From contig NC_068576.1 of assembly GCF_025698545.1 (NCBI RefSeq), positions 56,952,094 through 57,016,093 of the forward strand: DNA of 64,000 bases, given 5' to 3'. Below are positions 35,281 to 48,100 of the stretch, one piece after another. This DNA is from Gossypium raimondii (taxonomy: Eukaryota > Streptophyta > Magnoliopsida > Malvales > Malvaceae). Within the stretch, counting starts at the first letter, position 1. The number at the start of each line of letters is the position of its first letter. Made by a program: the position numbers and the translations under genes. The notes below the pieces were generated by a model. The model ran no database searches. It was not told the origin of the DNA and worked only from the letters and a program-made list of their open reading frames with translations.

Positions 35281-36844
35281 CTAAACATTCACGTTATGCA
35301 CAAAATGATGAAATTGAAGAAACTAGGAGATTGTTTAATGAGTCTCCGGTTCGAGATGTATTTACATGGACAGCGATGGTGTCTGGTTATGTGCAGAATG
35401 GACTGGTTGATGAAGCTAGGGAAACTTTTGAGCAAATGCCACAAAAGAATATTGTTTCATGGAATGCAATGATTGCAGGGTATGTACAATGTAAGAGAAT
35501 GGACATGGCTAGGAAATTGTTTGACAAATGCTATTTCGAGATGTCACTACTTGGAATACAATGATCACGGGGTATGCTCGGAGTGGTGAGATAGCTCATG
35601 CTAGGGACTTTTTTGATCGAATGCCTCGACGTAATCCTGTTTCTTGGGCAGCAATGATTGCTGGGTATGCTCAAAGTGGTTATAGTGAAGAGGCTTTACG
35701 CCTTTTCGTGGACATGAAAAGAGACGGAGAAAGGTTGAATAGGTCATCATTTGCATCTGCCTTGAGCACGTGTGCGCATATTGCTGCTTTAGAATTGGGG
35801 ATGCAGTTGATGGGCAGCTGGAGGCAGGATATGAAAGTGGGTCCTTTGTTGGAAATGCCCTGCTTTTAATGTACTGCAAGTGTGGAGGCATAGAAGAAGC
35901 TTGTAGTGCATTTGAAGAGATAATGGAGAAGGACATTTTCTCGTGGAATACGATGATTTCTGGTTATGCAATACATGGATTTGATAAAGAGGCCTTAAAG
36001 ATTTTAGAGTCAATGAAGGCAGCTGGTTTCAAACCAGATGATACAACTATGGTAATTATTAATTAATTTTAAAATTTAACCTGCTATTAGAAATACTCTG
36101 GCCATATGTTATTAATTCATTTCCTTAAACATATTCCACACTCAAGATATGGTGTCAACCATGCCCCAAAAATAGCATTTTAAAAAAGAATCACATGTCC
36201 TACCCTAGTGGTTAACTTGAGGTTTAGCTGAGGTGAGTGTTAATACGGCTTATCTTCTCAGAAATGGAAGGCATGTGTTAATCTGATGCATTACTGTTTC
36301 GATTTTCTATGGCAACCTTCGTCTAGGAGAGGCAATCGAGAAAACTCTTTAAATGTGGAATATTTTCTTCTACGTCATATAGTTCGTAGTTTTTTACTCG
36401 TGTAGTTTATTGTTTCAGGTCGGAGTACTGTCAGCTTGTAGTCATGCTGGCTTAGTGGATAAGGGCATGGAATATTTCTACTCGATGAACCAAGATTATG
36501 GTATAACAGCAAATTTACAACACTATAATTGCATGGTTGATCTTCTTGGCCGAGCTGGTCGATTGGATGAGACCCAGAAGTTGATCAGAAACATGCCCTT
36601 TGAACCAGATGCAGCAACATGGGGTGCTTTACTTGGTGCAAGCAGAAATCATGGCAATACCAAATTAGCTGAAATGGCTGCCGAGATGATTTTCGAAATG
36701 GAAACTGAGAATGCAGGAAGGTATGTTCTTCTCTCAAATTTATATGCAGTTTCTGGTAGATGGGCTGATGTTAGTAAGGTGAGATTGAAAATCAGGGATA
36801 CCGGCGTGGAGATAGCACCAGGGTGTAGTTGGCTTGAGGTCTAG
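35281..36844 (+). pseudogene. PLS-class PPR protein pseudogene (At4g02750-like)
   Basis: PPR repeats are recognisable: [84 protein letters not shown] and the E-motif region [20 protein letters not shown]. The order and wording match Arabidopsis At4g02750 as I remember it, a DYW-class organelle RNA-editing/processing type. Defects are a missing N-terminus (no transit peptide or early repeats), a frame change at about 35525, another at about 35808, a stop at 36842-36844 just before the expected E+/DYW region, and no DYW domain. A 368-bp segment at 36051-36418 with GT...TTTCAG ends interrupts the codon series '[16 protein letters not shown]', where related genes have no intron. Confidence 0.85.
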
Positions 36845-38230
36845 AACAAGATCCATACATTTTCAGTTTGAGTCAAGGAATTTTCAAATTCAATAAATAT
36901 TGTAACTAAAAATACCAAATAAGTTCTAATTTAAATAAAATAATAAACTAACCTTTAGTCATCTAATTTTCATAAATTTTCATCCTAAGCACCAAAAAAT
37001 TAAATGTTTATTTGAAAAAAAGTAAACTACACCGATAAATTTCTGCTTTGTGTTTAAAATAGATGCTAATTTAAAAGTCTTAAATTAGGTGAAAATTAAA
37101 AGTTATTTATTAATTATAGATATCCTATGTGGAAAATAGAAAAAAATGAGTTGAAACCCCATTTTAGATTTTTGTCCATTTTATTAAAGTGCCTAAAATG
37201 ATATAAACAATAATGCTTAAAATGAAAATTTATTAAATTTAGGTGATCTTCTATAGAGTTTACTCTTATCCAAATAAAAGAAATGAATGAATCTAAAAAA
37301 GCAAAACCTTAAAACAAACACCAATCCCATAAGTACTCGTTTTTTTTCTTTTTTAATTTCTTATTCTCACCTCGAAATCTTAAGTGGCGCTTCTATCTCG
37401 TTATTCACGCTTAGCCTTCATCTTTTCATTGTGTAGGGATGACAATGGAACGAATTAGGATGGGGGCGGATGTTGCTAAATTTATTATCGCTCTACAGTT
37501 GTCATACTTCACAATTTACAACACCAATTGTTTCGCTCCACTATGAATGTAGAATCTCGAAAACCACTACCACCTCCGTGGATGTCGATGCATCCAACCC
37601 TAGCCCACTTCAATTGAATTTTTGCTATTTATTTTTAACATTTTTAATTTTTTAAATGGAAGCAAATATTTAAACATGAAGATATAAATATTTTATAACA
37701 TATTATGACATTTTTACCTTTTTAATAATTACATATGTACAATGATAATATAGCAATTTCGTATAGTGGAGTGGGGTGGGATAGATCAAGCAATTACCAT
37801 AACCACTCTATACCCACTCTCCCCTAAAAAAATCGTCTCACCCCACATCCACTTTTCAAAGGAAAAAATCCATTCTATTCGGAACGGATTAGCTCAAGTT
37901 TTGCTGTCATTTTGATCCAATGTGCAACGTCATACATGAACTTTGATTTTGGGAGATTTTATACAAAAAATTTTGATTTGATTTAATTTTCACAAAACCA
38001 CTAACAATATTATCAAATTAACACTATTTTCGATTTATATATTGCATACACAAACAATTATATTAATTAGATTTCAAAACAAATTTATGTGTTAATTTCT
38101 TTAAATATGTACAATTGACTCAAATTTAAATTTTCATGTATATATATAAACCACAATTCAAGTTTCATGTGAATAATTACAACAAATCAAAGTTCATCTA
38201 TAAATTTGAGATTTATCCCTTTTTAAATCT
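36845..38230. other. intergenic DNA with degenerate repeats
   Basis: The first ~40 bases still resemble the downstream PPR coding sequence (NKIHTFSV). At 37430-37870 there is a G/C-biased repeat with 'gggatgacaatggaacg' and 'gtggagtggggtgggatag'. At about 37915-38220 lies a repeat ('catacatgaactttgatttt') shared with 52310-52620 in the same orientation. No gene. Confidence 0.5.
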
Positions 38231-38420
38231 TGGCCCATGTCCATTAGCCGTTACTAGTTTTACAATTTAGACCCAATCTTAGTCCAAGAAATTTGGGTTC
38301 TTAGGGTTAGGGCACATCACATCATCATTCTTTTAAATCTTTGACACATTTGTTTCTTTGCTGCTCCAGCAATTGCCGGTTGCCGCCTAAACTAAGTAAT
38401 CCTGTTATATTTTAGGGTTT
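38231..38420 (+). promoter_or_regulatory. SDA1 promoter elements: site II-like and telo-box
   Basis: GGCCCAT lies at about 38234 and the telo-box TTAGGGTTT at 38412-38420 (reverse of AAACCCTAA), with another TTAGGGTTAGGG near 38300. Telo-box and site II motifs are typical of plant ribosomal protein and ribosome-biogenesis promoters, which fits the gene that follows. Activity is inferred. Confidence 0.5.
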
Positions 38421-38475
38421 TAGCGTTCAGTTCCCACAACCCTAGAAACAGAATTGGGAAAATCAACTTCAATCA

Positions 38476-41400
38476 ATGGTTTCAATGGTCAGTGGCTCAG
38501 CGGAGCCTCTCTCTGCATCGGGTCGGAGCTCAGAGAAGCTGAGCCTCCCATCCCTCCAATCCAAAATGAAAACTGACCCGGAAGGCTATGAAACGGAGCT
38601 CCATCTCATCCGCAACCAATTCTATTCCGCTCTTGAGCTCTTTCAACAGCAAGCGGCTCTGAATTTCTCCTCCATCAGTGGCGTCGGTGCTGACCCAAGT
38701 GTGGCTAAGGACCTCAGTGACCGTGCCATGTTCTTGGCCCATGTCACGCCGTTCTATCCCAAGCAGCTCGCTGAGTTCCCTTCCGATCTCGCCGCGTTTC
38801 TGAAATCATCTGCAAGGACTCTTCCGTCAGGGCTTAGATTCCATGCCACTCAAGCCGTTATTCTCCTCGTTAACCGGAAGGTGAAGAAAATTAGTTCGTT
38901 GTGAAAGCTCAATTGGGCATTATTCTTGGATGTTTTGAATTTAACTACAAGTTTTGAATTTTGGTATTTGGCAGATTATTGACATAAAGGACACTCTATC
39001 GTTGTTCATGGAATTGCAGACACTAGATGATAGGAATTTGAGGAAATTAGCATTTTCTCATGTTGTTCATAGCATTAGAAGAATGAACAAGAATCATAAG
39101 AATGAGGCCAAGAATCGCTCCCTTCAGAATATCTTGTTTGGCTTATTGCAGGTCTTTGAACAATTCCAGTTAACAATGCCATTGGAATAGTAGTTTACCT
39201 GATTTAGAATGTTGGGTTTATTTTTTAAAAATATTTCTTATTTTTATTATAGCAAGATGATGAAGCAAAAGCGAAAAGGTCTCTAATTACTTTATGTGAA
39301 CTTCATCGAAGAAAGGTTTGGTTTGATGAAAGGACAGCAAATGCAATTTGTATGGCATGTTTTCATTCATCTTCTAGGTATGTATGATTTTTGTATGGTT
39401 AATAGTTGTTGTTTATGCTATTGAGTGTTTAGTGAGTAAATTGTTTGTATTTGGTTTTGCAGAATAATGATTGCTGTGCTCTCTTTTCTCCTTGATTATG
39501 AGAAGATTGAAAATGATGATGAGGATTCAGATGATTTAAGTAGTGAAGATGAAATGACACAAAATCCCCACGTTGTTATCAGCAAAGAGACAGTTTACAA
39601 GGTTATTTCATCCTCTGATTTATTCTCAATTTCGTTTTTCTTTGATCCATTCTCATTTTTTGTTATTCGTGCCAGCTAGGTAAAGTTTCCTTGTTCCTTG
39701 CTTAAAATACTCTTAGCTTTGGTAGCTATAGGATAATACAAATAAGTTTTTGGTAATTGAAAAATACATGTATATATACACGGCTGATGTATGGAATTTC
39801 CATGCTTAGCTGTTTGACTGGTTTTTTCCTTTTAAGAATTCTAGTTGCTTGCTGTTTTTCTTTAGATCACAATATATATGGTTGGTTTTAATGAATTTTC
39901 AGGCACACCATAAGGGTACAGCTGCTAGCAAGAAGAAAAAGAAAGCGAAACTACAGCGTGCTATTCGTAGCATGAAAAGGCAGCAACGCCTGTCATCAGA
40001 AAGTAGCAATTGTAGTTATTATTCACCCCTTTATCATCTGAAAGATGCACAGGTTAAACCCTCTTCTAACACCTTATTTATCACATTTGCTGTAATATTG
40101 TCTTTTGTAGAAATCATAAAATTCTGTTTTGCACCCAGGGATTTGTAGAAAAGCTTTTTTCTCGCCTTCAAACCTGCAATGAACGATTTGAGGTGAATGC
40201 TTTTCCTGATGTTTCTAATTTGGAAGATTTTACACTGCCCCGTGTGGCAGATTCAACCTTCTGTAGCAATGATACTGTTTAGTGTTTTTTTCTATTATTT
40301 TACATATTTCCTTGTGAATTGAACGCCTGACTTCAGGTTATAAAAGTTTTAGTTAGGCTTACGTGTAGTTTGCTTTGACCTGTTAATTACCTCTTACGTT
40401 AAATGCCTCAGTAATTTCGGTTTCCTCCTTTCTTTAACTTCAGGTTAAAATGATGATGTTGAAAGTAATTGCTAGAACAGTTGGCCTTCACCGTCTGATA
40501 TTATTAAATTTCTACCCTTTTCTTCAAAGATATGTTCAGGTATGTTATCTACATTCAAGTTTTCTATTATAAACATAAGACTTGCTCTTGTTAATATGTG
40601 CCAAATATATTCTTCTTCTGCAGCCTCATCAGAAAGATATCACTAATTTACTGGCAGCAGCAGTTCAGGCCTGCCATGATATGGTATGGTTTTCGATTTG
40701 ATAGTTTGAATGCATCATTCTAAATACTGTTTTTTATTCTCTTCGTACATTAGCCTTCTCTGGTTTCCTGCCACCAATTGAATCTTGTTTAAGCAGGTTC
40801 CTCCTGATGCAGTTGAGCCATTGTTCAAACAAATAGTAAACCAATTTGTACATGATCGTTCACGCCCAGAGGTATTGATTATTACTTAAAAGCTGCTTTA
40901 TATACCATTTTTCTTTTTACTGATTGATCAAATATTTGCTTCATGTTTTAGGCCATTGCTGTTGGACTGAATGTGATAAGGGAAATATGCCTGCGCATGC
41001 CTTTGGTAACTATCTATGTCATTTGGTTTCTGAATTCACCCCCCCCCCAAACCGCATGCACATACAAAATCTGAAATTGACCTTATAAATCCTTTTAAAA
41101 TGAATTAATCGCTATAAGTTACTGTTTTATTTCATTAGTGCACTCACTTATGCAGACTATATTGCTTAAAATCTTTTAAGACAATCATTTATTTCTTGGT
41201 ACTAGTTGATGACTGAAGATTTGCTACAAGATCTTGTATTGTATAAAAAGTCACATGAGAAGGCAGTGTCAGCTGCAGCTCGCTCACTCATTACTTTGTT
41301 TAGAGAGGTATGTATTTGTCTTTAGGTCTTCCTATACTTTTTCTTTGTTTCTTCTTGTACCTTGACTACTGCATGCATCTCCTCTTGTTTTATTCTCAGG

Positions 41401-43263
41401 TTTGCCCATCACTGCTGGTTAAGAAGGACCGAGGCCGTCCAATGGACCCTAAGGCAAAACCAAAGGCATATGGAGAAGTCAATGTCCTTAGCAATGTCCC
41501 TGACATTGAATTATTGGAACAAGACGATGACATTGGTGGCAGTGAGGATGATGAAAGTGGAGATGAGGCTGTATATATTAGTTCTGATGATGGCAATGAA
41601 GACAATGATGATGAAGAAAGCCAGTATACTGCAAATGATGGGAGTGAGGATGAAGATGTATTGGATGAAGAAGGTGATGAGAATGACAGTGTTGATGAAT
41701 ACGAGAGTGACATTGATGATGCCAATGAGGATGACAGTGATGATGAGGATAAGGGCGATACAGAGGAGTTGGAAACTGAAGAGGATGATTATAATGAAGA
41801 AGTTAGTGGTTCTTCTAAAGCAGGTGACAGTGCTGGAGATGGTGGAAATGAAGATCAAAAGGCCAAGGCAAGTAAGAGAAAATTGTCTGATTTCGAGGGT
41901 CAACTTATTGCTGCTGATACAAGTCTTCGAGCTTTAAAAAGGTTGGCAGAGGCAAAGACGAGCCATGCTTCGTCAGACTCAGTGGATGGTATTCTCTCTG
42001 ATGAGCATTTCCAAAGGATCAAGAAACTAAAGGTATGTTAAGTACGTTCTAACGAACCTAAAGATCAAGTTTACGCCTTGTGCAGATCGATTTATTACAC
42101 TTTCTATTGTAAGAAATATACTTCATTACAAAGTTTCAGACATGGTAAACTCATCTTTTGGGGTCTTTCATTTATCTTATCAGGTTAAGAAGGAAGCAAA
42201 AACTGCTTTGGCTCAACAAGGGTTTAAGATTCCAAGTTCTGATCAACTAAGTTTCAAACGAGTAGATCCCTCAAAGCTTGAAGTATGTATTCTCTGTCTT
42301 AACCGATAAATATACTTTTCCGAATAAATGACTGTTCCTATAAACGTGTATTCACAAAGTTCTATGCATTCTTCTTAGGCCCATGTCCGACTCAGGCTTA
42401 GCAAGGAGGAAAGGCTAGCATTGGTAAAAGCAGGAAGGGAAGACAGAGGGCAGTACCAGGCTCGAACTGCCATCAAACAGAAAAAGGTATTTTGGTTGCT
42501 TTTACAACTTATGCTTTTTATGCTTTTGGGGTTTGAACGTTTTGTCCATTTATTCTGTTATTAGTCTCTGTACTTTATGAAAGTTATACATTTAGTCACT
42601 ATTCTTTAATTTGGTCATTTTTAATTCCTGTACTTTTCGAATTATAAAATTTCAGTCCTTACCAATCAATAACCGTTAAATCTAATTAATGGATTAACGA
42701 CTATAATTTTCGTCAAGACTGAAATTTTAAAATTCGTCAAGACTAATTAATGGATTTAGAATGATCCACTCAGAGAATATATAACTACAACTATATGCAT
42801 GGTACTAGACTAGTAAAATTTAATCAAACAGATTTGACTGTTACTCTTTGAGTCAAGATTAAAATTTTAAAATTCGAAAAAGTATAAAGACTAAAATTGG
42901 TGAAATCGAAGTACGGTGACTAATTGTAGAAATTAACCTTTCCTTGACATGATATGCACTAGCCATTTAGATGTTGGTATTAGTTTTAGAAATATTAGTT
43001 CACCTGTAAGAGGATAAGTCTGGTAAAAAGAGAAAAAGCTTTGGATTTACTAATGGTGCTAGTCTGTTAACTATTTGTTTTGTTTCCTTTTCGTGGTCCT
43101 GTGTATGCAGACTGGTGGTTTAAGCAACCGTCAGAAAGAGCACAAGAAGTATATGCCGCTTGCTGCGAAGAAAGCCAAAGCTCAAAGATCTCGACAAGAG
43201 AAAAATAAGAAGAAGTCACGTTCTGGCAAACAGTTCCGTGGGAAGAAAGCTTGGAAGCAATGA
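38476..43263 (+). CDS. SDA1: SDA1 homologue, 60S ribosome biogenesis factor
   Basis: Fifteen exons: 38476-38880, 38975-39151, 39253-39377, 39463-39601, 39903-40052, 40139-40192, 40444-40539, 40624-40683, 40797-40871, 40952-41005, 41206-41307, 41400-42032, 42184-42282, 42379-42486, 43111-43263. All introns are GT-AG, giving 809 residues, the normal length. The N-terminal half is alpha-helical, with [19 protein letters not shown] and [18 protein letters not shown] as in SDA1/NUC130-type proteins. Residues ~518-616 are a strongly acidic stretch (EDDESGDE...[15 protein letters not shown]). The C-terminal SDA1 domain includes [20 protein letters not shown] and [20 protein letters not shown], and the tail is basic ([18 protein letters not shown]). 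Yeast Sda1 is needed for pre-60S maturation and export and for passage through Start; a nucleolar role here follows from the family. Intron 14 contains a foldback MITE-like insertion. Confidence 0.95.
42556..42930. repeat. foldback MITE-like element in SDA1 intron 14
   Basis: The left arm (about 42590-42660, 'tttagtcactattctttaat...') and the right arm (about 42850-42926, '...aagtacggtgactaattgt') are imperfect reverse complements over ~70 bases. The remainder is also partly self-complementary. Same family as 4500-4920 and 12300-12720. It is removed with the intron and does not disturb the frame. Confidence 0.65.
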
Positions 43264-45135
43264 CAACATTAATTTTAACATTCATACTATTTCCATCCAA
43301 CACAGGAATGCAATGATGTTTGAGCTGGATTGGTTGGTCAGATTAGGAATCGGCTGGGGTATCGGTTTGGAGAATGGTACTGAATTGGTTGAACCGTGAA
43401 TCGATACAAACCGGTTGAATTGGTGAAAAAATAAATTGAATTGGCAGTTGAGTTGGTTTTTTTTAAAGATTTTTAAGTAGCTTGACCAGTTCGATCATTG
43501 ATCCGGTTTTAAAACTACAAATGTTAGAAAAGTTTTATTTATATCTTTCCTTTTTGATAACAAGTTGCGGTAGAGTTTTTTTCTTGTAACATATAACTTG
43601 ACAAATGGATATTAAAACACAAATTTTGCTCTGTTACTGCAGTGATCATGCTATGTGTATTTTTTTTTTGTGGTAATTGCTTATGCACTTTATATTTTCT
43701 TTTGGTTAATATGTTTATGTTGTTGGATTATTAAAATTCTTTAATTGATTTAATGTTTAATATTTTTAAAATTATTTGACATATCTGGATTTTATAATAT
43801 ATAAGATAGTTAAATTGATTAAATATTATTTTGGTAAATAAATATCATCCCATATCATTACAGTAAAAAAATATTAAAAGTATATTATTTTGATATCTTT
43901 TCCACAATTTTACTTATACGAGCATTATAAATAAATAATATAAAAGAACAGAGAACGAACTTGGAAAACATGAGAATTCAGCATTGAGAGAAAATTAGGC
44001 ATTTGAGGGTGGTTTGAATGGGCTAGCGACCCCATGTATTCATTGATAGAAAGGGAAGAGGGGCCAGCATTAGAGTGGTGCACGCGCAACACAGGAAATC
44101 ATTTTACCTGATTGGATAAAAGATTGGTTGATTTGACTAGACATGGAGTTGGATCGAATAATGCCTAATTGCATTTAAATTTGTCAGAGAGATGAACTCG
44201 GCATTTGTAAAAACAAATTGCATAATTAATATTTTAATAATTTATTATCATAATTATAGTTATTATACATATAAATTTTAATGAATTCAATGCCTTTTAT
44301 CACATCGGTTAATATTTATTAAAATCTCAACGTCACTTCTAAAATTAAAATTTTCACTATTTATAAAATAATTATTTTTATTTTATTATACTCAAAGTAC
44401 AAATGACATTATCCTGACTTGTTGAATTTTTTATTCCACTAAGATACACAAGATACAAATACAGTTAAGTCAATTGTCAAACTTCGAATGGCTATGTTTT
44501 TTTTTTTTTTTCACATTGTACAAGTGAATTCTTATCCGTCGACCAGTAACGAAGAAAACAACTCCACAAACAATATTGAATAATGTCATCATTCTTAACC
44601 TGCATGTACCATTCTTTCTGTTCAACTGGCAATTTTAGGATAATAAGACAGTTACTATACAAATGACATGTACCGATGTTCAAACTGACAAACTATCGAT
44701 TCATCAGTAAAGCTGGTTTAACCAATTTGTTTAAATAAATCAATATTAAAAATTCAATTCAATCAGTCCGTATTGATTCTCAAATCGATCATTGATTCTC
44801 AAATCGATCGATTCAATACTCTTCTCCGAACTGATATTGCGGCTGATTCCTAATTCAATCAACCTGACCGGCTATTCCAGCCCAATTCAAACAACCTTGA
44901 TTACCACATCAAAAATACCAAAAGAAGGGAATTTTTTTCATGATCCATAGAAAGCTTCAATGATCTAAATTGAATTGTTCTGCACCAATAAAAGAACTGT
45001 GGAATTGATCCACAAGCATAAAACTGAAAACTGATACAATTTTCAGCACAAAATGAAAAGTAAACCCAGAAAAACAAAACAGGTCATTCAAGTTCAACGT
45101 CAGACGATTGCACCTGGAAGGTATGTGACAGAGTG
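43264..45135. other. 3' regions of SDA1 and ORTHRUS with intergenic DNA
   Basis: Two convergent genes flank this stretch. Degenerate repeats of the 'aaccggttgaattggt' style lie at about 43310-43520 and 44700-44890. No other gene is recognised. Confidence 0.5.
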
Positions 45136-48100
45136 TCATTCACAGTCAGCTACTACTTGAGTCGTATCCACTTTCATCCTCTTGCTAGTTCTTTTCTGAT
45201 CAGAATCGGGAGGAGGATTCTGCAAGTCATCGTTGGGATCAGGGTTCTTGGTTTTCTGGGCAGTTTCACTGTCGCCAGAACCTATGTCTGCATTTTCCTC
45301 TGACTCGTCCACCTGTTCCTCACTCAACTCTTCAACAGCGTCCTGATTCTCCTCACTCTTTTGCTTCAGTGACTCTATCACACCCATTAGTTCTCGGTTG
45401 ACCTAACACATTAGCTCGGTAAACCAACTGAAGATAGTAGAATTGTCCAGCAAGTAACCTTATAATCTATTTTTCAAGCAACTTTTTTTCTGAAAGCAAA
45501 ACATTTCTGCAAATAACATGGCACACCTGAAGGTTTTGAAGAAAATCAGAGATGTCGGTTGGGCAAGCAGGACAATGGAGCACATTTTTTTGTGATCTAA
45601 GTGTCCGGCCACCTTTGCTTCTCTCTCTAATAGCAGTCTTACCAGAAAATGCAGCTTCAAAACAAGATTTGCAGAAGTTGTGGGCACATGGAGTTGTAAC
45701 TGGAAGATTCATAACTTGCCGACAGATTAGACAACTAAACTCTGCACATAAAGCATACCACAAATCAGTAAGAAAGCTTTAGGGAGAGATGAATAAATAC
45801 GTATCAAGCATATATTTTATTTACAGTTAAAGTACCTGGGAGGTCGCTGTATCATAGGGACTAGATTAAATTATTCCCTCTATTATTCTATAGAACAATT
45901 TAATCCCTATACTATTAAAAAAAATCAAATAAGTTTAAATTGTAACATGGTTAACATTTACTGTATAAAAAATAACTTTAAAATTATTTTTTTCAATTGT
46001 AGTTAAATTACAAACAAAAAAAAATCTATTACAGAAGAATCAAAACTTTAAAAATATTAACTCTGTTAAATGGTAAAATGTTAACTTTTTTCCAATTAAG
46101 CCTTGCTGGATTCTTTCTAATAGTAGAGGGACTAATTTGATCAGGTATAGAGCAGGGACAGAGTAACCCAACACAAATAGTTATGAAAGGAAAAAGAGAA
46201 CAACCTTTGAGTAGTCTTTCTCTTACAGTTGTAGTATGTGCTTGCCTTATAGCTTTCCTTGCCCTTTTCCTTTCTTCGAGATCAGCCGCATTCACTGGCT
46301 TTTTGCTGGGAGGCGGTGGTTTTTTCCATCTCCAGCGATTGTCCTCTTCCTAATTGAATTAAGAATCACACAAACACGTGGGAAGAGGAATCAGACTGTA
46401 GGTGTGATATCAAAGACCAACCTCTAAAAGGGAGGTGTTTCACTATTTAACTCCACTAGTTATAAATGATAAAATGAATTCTCCAACACAAAATACTGAC
46501 AACAATGTTTTTCATCAAATTGAATTCTATTTAGCAGATGAAACCTTAATAGAAAAGAAAAAGAAAATGAAGAAATCTCAGTAGAAACTGCATCTCTTAC
46601 ATCAAAGTCCCATGATGGACTTTCCTTTCTCTCAAATACGTCAGTTGCCTTCTTCAACTCGGGAATGGCTGGTAAGGGCCTAGGTAGATCTCCATGATCA
46701 TCACTACATTATTAATGTTCAAGAAAGCTTAGTGGAGCTAAAGAAGAGAGGAGAGCAGGAGCCCACAAATATATATATGAAAGGCAGAAACCTTGTCCAA
46801 GGGGCTGGCTCATTGTCGCATCTCACAAACAAATATCGGCAAACTTTAAATCCCTGATGAAAGAATATCCTATCAATAAACTAATCTATAAAGATCTGAG
46901 TAGAAAGCAACTTTGATGTGTCTGATAGATATTTGATACCTGTATTCCAACTTTTCTCCAACATTTTTCAATTCTGTAAATTCCATCATATCTCACACCT
47001 TTCTCTGGGGCATATGAAGAACGTTTTTCTTTGTGAGACCTACACATCAAGATAAAACAAAAGTTTTTAGTAAGTAAAAGTAGCTTCATTGGAGTAGGTC
47101 TCTATGATAAGACTGTTGACTCAAGAAGCAAATATCTAACATGGATTGACTTGGCACAACCAAGACAAAAAAACCCATAGCCGTTGGAACCTTAAAACTA
47201 TAATGTTAACCTATTATTGAAGCTTCAATCGCCCTTTGCACACATATTGACAACCAATTATAGAAACAAAGAGACTTAAGCTTCATGTAATGAGAATTGC
47301 CTTACAACTCGGACAGGATAGCCCATTTTGCAGCTTACTCGCAAAGCCTCATTCATCTTCTCAAATTTTTGATCAAATGACTGTTCCTTGTTTGTCCGCT
47401 TATTTCCACTGAGATCTCTACCTCCACTGCCATCAACACCCAGAGATATAAACAATTGTCAAATGGCCACATGAATAAACGTCAATAGATAAACTTCCTC
47501 AGCTAACCAGGAAAAAGCTAATAACATTGACACTCTGTAACTGACTGTTCTTGAATAAATAAAGTATTAAAAAGTAACAAATCATTAACATCCGCTGGAC
47601 TAAACAGTCATCAATGCACTTTCATTTTACAAACATGTACAATGAAAATGATGGGATAGCATGCTACTAATATGTATAACCCTTTGAAACAAACCTTCCT
47701 GTGTAGAGAAACCACTCCCCATGATCCTCGTCATCCTCATAACCTCCTGAGAGAGCTACAGATTGAGCACCATAGTTCGACTGACCAGCAATGCCTGCAA
47801 CATGTGGAAGGTGAGCACCCCATTGCCGGCATTCCAATCTGTCTTCCCAACATTCACCAACAAGCACACCCTGATTTCTAGCTGGATCATTTTCGGCTGT
47901 GATTGGTCCAAAATGATCAGGTGGTACAGTCACAAATATCTTCCCACTAGCAGCATTAGCTTTTCCAGGTTTTTGTGCTCTCTCTGTAGTGAAAGCCTTG
48001 TCAGGCCGGTCTTGATTTTGTACAAAATGGTAAACTTTCATTGGCCCTGCAGCTACATTTGATTTCGATAGCTTTGCCATTCTTATAACAGATACAAGTG

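Noticed and set aside
41396-41903. Open frames of 109-191 codons in other frames of SDA1 exon 12
   Set aside because: They are shadows of the acidic repeat-rich coding sequence (GAT/GAA/GAG codons).
47672-48062. Plus-strand open frames over ORTHRUS exon 2
   Set aside because: They are antisense to clearly conserved RING/SRA coding sequence.
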